Positions 1 to 4,787 of a DNA stretch of 5,875 nucleotides are shown in pieces. The position numbers and the translations under genes were made by a program. How positions within the stretch are numbered: position 1 is the first letter of the stretch; every line of letters begins with the position of its first letter. The stretch comes from JACRIK01 sp040753835. GTDB taxonomy: Bacteria; Planctomycetota; MHYJ01; JACQXL01. Where the stretch lies: contig JBFMDM010000132.1 in the NCBI GenBank assembly GCA_040753835.1, positions 1 through 5,875 of the forward strand, written 5' to 3'. The notes beneath the pieces were generated by a model that was given only the letters and a program-made list of their open reading frames with translations, was not told the origin of the DNA and did not search any database.

Positions 1-77
1 AGGACGATGACAACTATTGTTATCACCACCAGTAACTCTATCAGTGTAAAAGCAATCTTGCCCCTCTTGGGTATCAT
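1..77 (-). CDS. Type IV prepilin / pseudopilin-like protein, N-terminal fragment
   Basis: Only the first 25 codons are present; the gene runs off the left edge. The start reads MIPKRGKIAFTLIELLVVIT, followed by more Ile/Val. This is a class III signal sequence: a short basic leader, then FTLIELL with Glu at mature position 5, then the hydrophobic helix that anchors and assembles pilin subunits. Prepilin peptidase would cut before the Phe. The residue at -1 is Ala where Gly is usual (the two neighbouring prepilins have CAG|F). The ATG lies 14 bp after the stop of the preceding pseudopilin, so the two are almost certainly cotranscribed. The ribosome site is weak (AAAGTGAT just upstream). Whether it is a GspH/I/J-type minor pseudopilin or a further GspG-like one cannot be told from this fragment. 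Confidence 0.88.
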   Translation of the reverse strand, partial: MIPKRGKIAFTLIELLVVITIVVIV

Positions 78-91
78 AATATCACTTTATC

Positions 92-631
92 CTATTTCCA
101 GTTATTTATATCATCGTCACCCGTGGAGCCATCATCATCCTCAATGCCGTTAGGACCCTTGGACTCAATATCCACGAATGAGGTGTTATCCTTGCCGCCG
201 CTTGAGGAATGGTCATCTCCCGCATTCACATAGTTAAGCGCCCTGCCCCAACCGTCAATTATGTAGCCATCCTTAATCTCGTTTTTGTTGAATCCGCCGG
301 CTACGGCCGGCCCGAACATCTTCTTCAGCCGTTCGCCGGTTGCCGGGTCGTAACCGGCATCTATATCACCAAGCGGTTTACCGAGAAACTCGTAGAGATT
401 CTGGGACCCTTCGTATTCGCCCTCAGACGGCGGATAGGCGTTGAAGGCCAGATAGTATTCGTTAAGCGCCGATTCTATCTTCCTTATCAACACGGTCGTG
501 GAATCTATCCGCGCCTTGTTCCTCAGCCAGCCCGCTCCGACTACCACCATACTCATCAGGAGCGTAATGATTCCTATCACTATCAGAAGTTCAATAAGGG
601 TAAACCCAGCACATAAACCTTTAGAATCCAT
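92..631 (-). CDS. GspG-like type II secretion pseudopilin (179 aa)
   Basis: This is a prepilin that would be processed by prepilin peptidase and assembled into a pseudopilus at the inner membrane. The leader MDSKGLCAG is followed by FTLIELLIVIG with Glu at mature position 5, then a hydrophobic helix to about residue 35 and an amphipathic helix rich in charged residues (about 36-62, ending near NEYYLAFNAYPP). The C-terminal part (about 121-179) fits GspG: DGWGRALNYVNAG, then an acidic loop (GPNGIEDDDG, GDDDINNW) like the calcium-binding end of that family. The frame stays open back to 793, overlapping the previous gene. I chose the ATG at 631 because it gives a nine-residue leader, the same length and the same CAG|FTL junction as the upstream paralogue. 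Other ATGs at 691 and 721 would give longer leaders. No clear Shine-Dalgarno precedes the chosen start. Its leader and first codons form a long inverted repeat. Confidence 0.9.
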   Translation of the reverse strand: MDSKGLCAGFTLIELLIVIGIITLLMSMVVVGAGWLRNKARIDSTTVLIRKIESALNEYYLAFNAYPPSEGEYEGSQNLYEFLGKPLGDIDAGYDPATGERLKKMFGPAVAGGFNKNEIKDGYIIDGWGRALNYVNAGDDHSSSGGKDNTSFVDIESKGPNGIEDDDGSTGDDDINNWK

Positions 632-710
632 CTTATTATAACATTCAATCCGAGGATGAGGATTCTTGGTTAACTCTATGTTATCACCCATTATGTGCTG
701 GGTAAACCCT
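597..710. repeat. Inverted repeat with 20-bp arms spanning the start of the second pseudopilin
   Basis: The arm at 597-616 reads AGGGTAAACCCAGCACATAA. The arm at 691-710, reverse-complemented, reads AGGGTTTACCCAGCACATAA, so 18 of 20 bases match. The intervening 74 bases contain the chosen start codon (629-631). The 597-616 arm lies inside the gene, over the codons for G-L-C-A-G-F-T-L around the prepilin cleavage site; the other arm is in the untranslated leader. In the minus-strand transcript the arms could pair into a long stem with the start codon in the loop. Each arm also contains the smaller near-palindrome GGGT-N2-ACCC. Confidence 0.8.
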
Positions 711-725
711 CTTCTTCTCATATAC

Positions 726-1205
726 TTAATCCCAATTATTAATCCCCTTTTCATTCCCCTTGGCATCGTCTGTCCAAATATCAAAGGTATCAAGGTTTTT
801 CATTTCATTCTCGTCCTTTTCTGTCTCCGAGGCGTTCTCCCGGTATTTAAACGGCTTGTCAAACTCGCTGTAGTATTCACCGTCATTAAGCCGGCTCTTC
901 TTAAAAGGATAGTATGTCTTGCGGGGCTGCCCGCCTTCAGGCGGATTCGGGTCGCCCTTGAGCGCCTCAACCAGTTTCTTGGTGGAATCATCCTCGTCGT
1001 CATCCGGATAAACACCGTAATCCGCCGCATAGAGGCCCAGCGCGGTCTCCATATTGGCAATCTCGGTCCGGGTGGCGGCCTTCTTGGCCAGATACCGGCT
1101 CTTCACCAGGCCAGGTATTATCATTACCGCCAGCACGGCAATAATGCTTATCACCACCAGAATCTCTACTAAGGTGAACCCAGCACAATTTTTTCTATAT
1201 TCCAT
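726..1205 (-). CDS. GspG-like type II secretion pseudopilin (159 aa)
   Basis: First gene of the prepilin cluster. The leader MEYRKNCAG is followed by FTLVEILVVIS, with Glu at mature position 5 and a hydrophobic segment to about residue 34. An amphipathic helix follows (KSRYLAKKAATRTEIANMETALGLYAADYG is the region 35-64), then the YGVYP turn at 63-67, typical of GspG-type pseudopilins. The C-terminal half is charged and short. It ends FDIWTDDAKG...GINNWD (141-159), matching the family's FDxxSxGxDG...DIxNW ending and sharing INNW with the next gene. The ATG at 1205 is preceded by a good Shine-Dalgarno (AGGGGG, 8 bases before the start). The hydrophobic domain would stay in the inner membrane until assembly. 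The assignment to a secretion rather than a pilus system rests on the C-terminal similarity alone, since no GspD/E/F gene is in view. Confidence 0.9.
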   Translation of the reverse strand: MEYRKNCAGFTLVEILVVISIIAVLAVMIIPGLVKSRYLAKKAATRTEIANMETALGLYAADYGVYPDDDEDDSTKKLVEALKGDPNPPEGGQPRKTYYPFKKSRLNDGEYYSEFDKPFKYRENASETEKDENEMKNLDTFDIWTDDAKGNEKGINNWD

Positions 1206-1212
1206 ACTGTTT

Positions 1213-1219
1213 ACCCCCT
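1213..1219 (-). promoter_or_regulatory. Shine-Dalgarno of the first pseudopilin
   Basis: On the minus strand AGGGGGT sits 7-8 bases before the ATG at 1205. It is by far the clearest ribosome site in the prepilin cluster. The two following prepilin genes have weak or no visible sites, which suggests that they may depend on translational coupling or are made in smaller amounts. Confidence 0.7.
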
Positions 1220-1223
1220 ATAT

Positions 1224-1252
1224 AATATACTCTATTTATCAGGCAAAATCAA
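1224..1252 (-). promoter_or_regulatory. Possible sigma-70-type promoter for the pseudopilin cluster
   Basis: On the minus strand TTGATT (1252-1247) and TATATT (1229-1224) are separated by exactly 17 bases. Transcription would begin about 7 bases later, very near the Shine-Dalgarno, giving an unusually short leader of about 15 bases. That tight spacing and the A/T richness of the stretch limit confidence. Confidence 0.35.
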
Positions 1253-1271
1253 CCGGTATCTGAAAAATACC

Positions 1272-2606
1272 TTATTGCTCTATCCCGTATTGCTTCAACT
1301 TCGTCCAGAGCGTCTTGCGGCTGATACTAAGGAGCCGGGACATCTCGTTCTTATCGCCCCTGGTAAGTGAGTATATCCGGCGCAGGTATTCATCCTCGCA
1401 TTGGGAAAGGTAGGCGTCCATTGAGACGATTTCACCGCTCTGCAGTTCGCTGTCGGACGGCTTCATCAGGTCGTCCTTTTTCAGGAAATTTGATTCCCCG
1501 GCCATAGTAACGGCGCGCTCCACGGCGTTTTCCAGTTCACGCACGTTGCCGGGCCAGCGATAACCGGACATCGCCACCAGGGTATCGGTCGTCACCTCGT
1601 ATTTCCTGCCCCGGCTGAATTTCCGGATGAAATGATTCATCAGCAAAGGTATGTCAGGGCCCCGTTCCCTCAGGGGCGGCAGTTTGATATGCGCCACATT
1701 CAGCCGGTAGAACAGGTCTTCGCGGAACAGGTTGTGCTTCACCTGCTGTATCAGGTTCTTCTTGGTGGCGGCGATTACCCGGATATCAATATTGATGCTC
1801 TGTGTCCCGCCCACCCGCTCAAATGAGTGCTCCTGCAGGACGCGCAGGAACTTCATCTGCGTGGTCGGCGTCATATCGTCAATATCGTCAATAAAGACCG
1901 TGCCCTTGTCGGCCAGTTCAAACCGCCCGATTTTCTGGGTCAGCGCGCCGGTGAATGCGCCCTTCTCATAGCCGAAGAGTTCAGATTCTATCAGCGTCTC
2001 TGGCATCACCGAGCAACTCATCTTAATCAGCGGATAATTCCGCCGGCCGCTCTTCTCGTGGATGGTCTCAGCCACAACCTCCTTGCCTGTGCCGCTTTCG
2101 CCCTCTATCAGGACATTGCAATCCGTGGCGATGACCTTTTCTATCAACTGGTAGACCTCAGCCATCCGCTGGCTCTTGCCGATGAGCCGGCCGTATTGCG
2201 GATTGCTCTCCAGCGAATCCCTCAGGGCCCGGTATTCATCGCGCAGGACAATAAACTTCTCTATCCGCTCCAGAATCAGGAGTATCTCCTCGTTGTAGAA
2301 CGGCTTCTGGACATAATCGTATGCGCCGTGCTTGAGCGCCTCCACCGCGGTGTCAACAGTGCCGTAGCCGGTGATAATCACCGCCGGCATTTCGGGCCTG
2401 AGTTTCTTGGCCTGCTTCAGGGTCTCCATTCCGTCCTGCCCCGGCATCTTAAGGTCTAAAAGCAGGCAGTCAAACCCCGACTCCTCAAGCGCCTTAACGA
2501 CGCTCAGGCCGTCATAGACCACCTTAATCTCGTGCCCCTTTGCCTTGATGGCATCGCTTAAGGTGATAGTTATGGTCTTTTCGTCGTCGGCTAACAGGAC
2601 TTTCAT
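1272..2606 (-). CDS. Sigma-54-dependent response regulator, NtrC/AtoC family (444 aa)
   Basis: A transcriptional activator that takes phosphate from a sensor kinase and drives open-complex formation by sigma-54 RNA polymerase. Three domains in order are visible. The receiver (1-120) has the acidic pair D7/D8, phospho-acceptor D51 in LLLDLKMPG, T79 and K101 in QKP. The AAA+ domain (about 140-365) has Walker A GESGTGKE (169-176), the sigma-54 contact loop GAFTGA (216-221), Walker B FIDD (238-241), the FREDLFYRLNV arginine region (294-304) and WPGNVREL (351-358). A Fis-type helix-turn-helix lies at about 405-442 (SRLLSISRKTLWTKLKQYGI). Length is normal for the family. Two changes stand out: Walker B has Asp-Asp where Asp-Glu is usual, and the sensor I stretch is AATKK rather than AATN. 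No partner kinase is in the window. The gene follows the oxidoreductase by 97 bp and precedes the prepilins by 66 bp. Control of the prepilins (a PilR-like role) is inference. No clear Shine-Dalgarno precedes the ATG. Confidence 0.95.
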   Translation of the reverse strand: MKVLLADDEKTITITLSDAIKAKGHEIKVVYDGLSVVKALEESGFDCLLLDLKMPGQDGMETLKQAKKLRPEMPAVIITGYGTVDTAVEALKHGAYDYVQKPFYNEEILLILERIEKFIVLRDEYRALRDSLESNPQYGRLIGKSQRMAEVYQLIEKVIATDCNVLIEGESGTGKEVVAETIHEKSGRRNYPLIKMSCSVMPETLIESELFGYEKGAFTGALTQKIGRFELADKGTVFIDDIDDMTPTTQMKFLRVLQEHSFERVGGTQSINIDIRVIAATKKNLIQQVKHNLFREDLFYRLNVAHIKLPPLRERGPDIPLLMNHFIRKFSRGRKYEVTTDTLVAMSGYRWPGNVRELENAVERAVTMAGESNFLKKDDLMKPSDSELQSGEIVSMDAYLSQCEDEYLRRIYSLTRGDKNEMSRLLSISRKTLWTKLKQYGIEQ

Positions 2607-2622
2607 ATCTTAGTGGCTGTTA

Positions 2623-2649
2623 GGTTGTCCTGATGTAATCGGGACAGCC
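2623..2649. repeat. Stem-loop B in the gap between oxidoreductase and regulator
   Basis: GGTTGTCCTGA (2623-2633) pairs with TCGGGACAGCC (2639-2649) around the loop TGTAA, 11 pairs including two G-T. The two wobble pairs are G-T when read on the plus strand but become A/C mismatches on the minus strand, which is the presumed transcript strand. The structure would therefore fold better from the plus strand or as a DNA repeat. It may be one copy of a dispersed palindromic element. Confidence 0.55.
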
Positions 2650-2665
2650 GTTACAGCCGGTTAGA

Positions 2666-2698
2666 CCCCGCACCTATCCGTAAAGGATGGGTGCGGGG
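2666..2698 (-). terminator. Strong stem-loop after the oxidoreductase, possible terminator lacking a U tract
   Basis: CCCCGCACC plus TATCC (2666-2679) pairs with GGATG plus GGTGCGGGG (2685-2698): 14 continuous pairs with one G-T, around the five-base loop GTAAA. It begins six bases beyond the oxidoreductase stop. On the minus strand the stem is followed by TCTAACC rather than a run of T, so it is not a classical intrinsic terminator. It may instead protect or process the upstream mRNA end, or reduce read-through into the regulator gene. Confidence 0.45.
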
Positions 2699-2703
2699 AT
2701 ACA

Positions 2704-4578
2704 TTATTTAATATTCTCCAGTTCCTTCACCCGTTCGTGTTTAAGTTTGCCGTCCTCGGTCCAGTTGCGCAGTTTATAGAACCGGTCCAATGCCAGCGCA
2801 AACTGCTCCCGGTCCACGTGATGACCTTTGGATACCTTGAGCGGCATCGGGTCGTCAAAATACCGCTTGGGCAGCGAGTCGTGCTCGCGGGTCAGGCCCT
2901 GTTTCAGGTTGAAGAGCCGTTCCGTATCAATAATCCGGCATCCGACCTCTTTCAGTTCGTCCTCGTCAACCTCCCATCCGGTTGCCGCATATATCAGGTC
3001 CTTGAAATGCGAATATTTCAGAAAGTGCGGGCTGTTGAACCCGTGGCAGATGAACTTGCAGATGCCCAGCGAATCAATCACCGAGAAGATATTCTCGGAG
3101 AAATAGATGGTCTTCTCCTTCTCGTCCAGTGTGGTCGGGTCCTGGTTGGTCGTGCCGTAAATCTTCTGCCTAACCTCAGGCGGCAGTTTGGAAAATATCT
3201 CCAGGGTCGGCCGGCTGCGCAAATGGTCTGCCCCGCGCGACGAGGTGGCTATCCCCAGGGCAAACGCCTTGACATATCTTACATCGTGCGGGTCGCTCTG
3301 GGGCAGGCCCTTGACCGCGGTCAGGTAATCGGCCGACTCCTTACCGAATGTCTTGATTGCCTGCGAACTCTCAGCCAGAACGTTGCCGAAACCTTCGCGC
3401 CGGGAAATCATCATCAGCAGTTTCTTGCTCAGTTCCAGGTCTCCGAAACGCAGTTCCAGCCCGCCGGTCGTCTCTTTATTTATAATGCCCTTTTCGTAGA
3501 GTTCATACGCCCAGGAAAGCACTGTGCCGGACGATGAAATATCCAGCCCCAGTTCGTTGCAGAGATTATTCAGTTCTATGACCTGCTCGGGCGTCTCCAT
3601 TGCCAGATTTGCGCCCAACAGTCCGACCGCGGTGTATTCCGGCCCCTCGCCGCCCAGTGTATTCCGGTGCCGGCAATGGACCATACAGGACGAGCAGGCC
3701 ACCATCTTCTCCACGTGTTTCTCTATCTGCTCGGCATTGAGTTCGTCCACCCAGGCATTCAACTGGCTATTCTTGGTGCGGATGGCTCCGATGACGTTGC
3801 TCACCTCGTATAATAATGGCGTGCCGACCTTGCCAAGAATCGGCGTAATCTTGGAAGCAAACAAATATTCCTTTATCTCCTCAACTAATTTCTGCATCCG
3901 TTCGGGGTATTTTATCTTTATGCCTTCAGTGCCCTGGGCAACGACTGCCTTGAGGTTCTTTGAGCCCATCACCGCGCCCATACCGCACCGGCCGGCCGCA
4001 TTCTTGATGCCGGTCCGGACGCAGGCAAACCTGACCAGGTTCTCGCCGGCCACGCCGCAGAGCATCATCTCGCACTGGCCCAGTTCACGGCGGAACAACT
4101 GCTGGGCTTCGGTCGTGTCCTTGCCCCAGTATCCGGCCGCATCGCGTATTTCTATCCGGCCGTCCTTGACCAGAAGATACGAGGGTTTTCTGGCCTTGCC
4201 CAAAATAATGAGCCGGTCAAAACCCGCATAACGTAGTTCCGGGCCGAAGAACCCGCCGCAGTTGGCGTCGCCTAAGAAGCCGGTCTCAGGCGAGCGGGCG
4301 CTCACGTTAAAACGGCTTGAGGAGGGCGCTAACGTTCCGGTCAGCAGGCCGGCGCCGACAATCAGCACATTGTCCGGCGAAAGCGGGTCAACGTCATTCT
4401 TGTGGGGTCCGTCAATACCCTTCCTTTCCCATCCCGCTTTAGCGGGAAGGTATTTGTTAAGGTAATAGACATTCAGGCCGCGGCCGCCCAGAAAACGTTT
4501 TATTAAGCCGTCCGGTATCTCCTCAATCCGGGTCTTTTTGGCCGTCAGGTCAACAATGGCTAACTTGCGCTTGGTCAT
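2704..4578 (-). CDS. Aldehyde:ferredoxin oxidoreductase family protein (tungsten/molybdenum pterin, 624 aa)
   Basis: Members of this family oxidise aldehydes to carboxylates (or run related low-potential reactions) in the cytoplasm, using a metal held by two pterins and one [4Fe-4S] cluster and passing electrons to ferredoxin. The N-terminal pterin domain shows GGRGLN (31-36), DPLSPDN (64-70), GLLTGTLAP (77-85), the SPETG...NCGGFFG stretch (96-112) and AGRCGMGAVMGSKNLKA (195-211). The cluster ligands are C295, C298 and C302 (CSSCMVHC) with C507 (DSLGICKF) as the fourth. E314 in GPEYTA and H452 in RGADHL sit where active-site Glu and His are known in archaeal enzymes. Length is normal (about 600-650). 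The ATG at 4578 has a good Shine-Dalgarno, GGAGAG, three bases upstream. No ferredoxin, cofactor-synthesis or CoA-ligase gene is adjacent, so the substrate cannot be named. Relatives such as the BamB-type subunit share the fold and remain possible. Confidence 0.95.
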   Translation of the reverse strand: MTKRKLAIVDLTAKKTRIEEIPDGLIKRFLGGRGLNVYYLNKYLPAKAGWERKGIDGPHKNDVDPLSPDNVLIVGAGLLTGTLAPSSSRFNVSARSPETGFLGDANCGGFFGPELRYAGFDRLIILGKARKPSYLLVKDGRIEIRDAAGYWGKDTTEAQQLFRRELGQCEMMLCGVAGENLVRFACVRTGIKNAAGRCGMGAVMGSKNLKAVVAQGTEGIKIKYPERMQKLVEEIKEYLFASKITPILGKVGTPLLYEVSNVIGAIRTKNSQLNAWVDELNAEQIEKHVEKMVACSSCMVHCRHRNTLGGEGPEYTAVGLLGANLAMETPEQVIELNNLCNELGLDISSSGTVLSWAYELYEKGIINKETTGGLELRFGDLELSKKLLMMISRREGFGNVLAESSQAIKTFGKESADYLTAVKGLPQSDPHDVRYVKAFALGIATSSRGADHLRSRPTLEIFSKLPPEVRQKIYGTTNQDPTTLDEKEKTIYFSENIFSVIDSLGICKFICHGFNSPHFLKYSHFKDLIYAATGWEVDEDELKEVGCRIIDTERLFNLKQGLTREHDSLPKRYFDDPMPLKVSKGHHVDREQFALALDRFYKLRNWTEDGKLKHERVKELENIK

Positions 4579-4581
4579 AAA

Positions 4582-4587
4582 CTCTCC
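4582..4587 (-). promoter_or_regulatory. Shine-Dalgarno of the oxidoreductase gene
   Basis: GGAGAG on the minus strand, three bases before the ATG at 4578. It supports that start. Its upstream edge overlaps the first copy of the CCGAATTACG direct repeat (4586-4595). Confidence 0.7.
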
Positions 4588-4676
4588 GAATTACGCCCTG
4601 TGCGCAGCACTGGTCGGGAGCACCCCGCCCCAGTTGATTGGAGCGGAAAGCGCACCGGGTACATCACCGAATTACG
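4586..4676. repeat. 10-bp direct repeat CCGAATTACG in the divergent region
   Basis: Exact copies lie at 4586-4595 and 4667-4676, 81 bp apart start to start. The second copy leads into the 18-bp palindrome at 4670-4687; the first abuts the Shine-Dalgarno of the oxidoreductase gene. They could be two sites for one regulator or edges of a small repeat element. Confidence 0.6.
4609..4634 (-). other. GC-rich stem-loop in the presumed leader of the oxidoreductase mRNA
   Basis: ACTGG (4609-4613) pairs with CCAGT (4630-4634), and inside it CGGG (4615-4618) pairs with CCCG (4624-4627) around a five-base loop, with a one-against-two internal loop between the stems. A second small stem, GTGC-GCA-GCAC (4600-4610), overlaps its edge. 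The structure ends about 22 bases before the Shine-Dalgarno, a position suited to control of translation or mRNA stability. Confidence 0.45.
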
Positions 4677-4687
4677 AATTCGTAATT
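4670..4687. promoter_or_regulatory. 18-bp perfect palindrome, candidate operator
   Basis: AATTACGAATTCGTAATT is identical to its own reverse complement. It lies between two divergent genes, 92 bp from the oxidoreductase start and 101 bp from the panE start, just upstream of a possible panE promoter. A perfect palindrome of this size is typical of a homodimeric repressor site, but short palindromes of this kind can also be dispersed repeats. Confidence 0.45.
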
Positions 4688-4714
4688 AGCAGTACTATAA
4701 ATTTATGAATTTAC

Positions 4715-4745
4715 TTGACTTATCCAATCCTGCTTATAGTATATA
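4715..4745 (+). promoter_or_regulatory. Possible promoter for the ketopantoate reductase gene
   Basis: TTGACT (4715-4720), close to the -35 consensus, is followed by TATATA (4740-4745) at a long spacing of 19 bases. An alternative TATAGT (4735-4740) is at only 14. The surrounding 4680-4787 stretch is markedly A/T-rich compared with the genes. Transcription would begin about 35 bases before the ATG. Confidence 0.3.
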
Positions 4746-4787
4746 CGGCTCTGATGAATATCAAGTATTTGTAGAAAGAAAACTGAG

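Noticed and set aside
632..793. Longer version of the second pseudopilin starting at 793
   Set aside because: It would overlap the 3' end of the previous gene and put 63 residues before the cleavage site. The ATG at 631 gives the same nine-residue leader as the paralogue.
209..1172. Plus-strand open frames across the pseudopilin genes
   Set aside because: They lie opposite well-supported prepilin genes, show no family motifs and have no ribosome sites; they are antisense shadows.
1243..1257. GG...GC pair before the first pseudopilin as a sigma-54 site
   Set aside because: The spacing between GG and GC is 8, not 10 bases, so it does not fit the -24/-12 element.
1255..1271. GGTAT/ATACC stem directly after the regulator stop as a terminator
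   Set aside because: Only five mostly A-T pairs with a seven-base loop and no clean U tract; too weak to call.
1827..4231. Long plus-strand open frames opposite the regulator and oxidoreductase (1827-2459, 2737-3537, 3524-4231)
   Set aside because: Both minus-strand genes show intact catalytic motifs throughout; the opposite frames have no recognisable domains.
4643..4656. Possible sigma-54 promoter before the oxidoreductase (GG-N10-GC)
   Set aside because: Only the two dinucleotides match; the flanking bases of the consensus do not. A chance match is likely.
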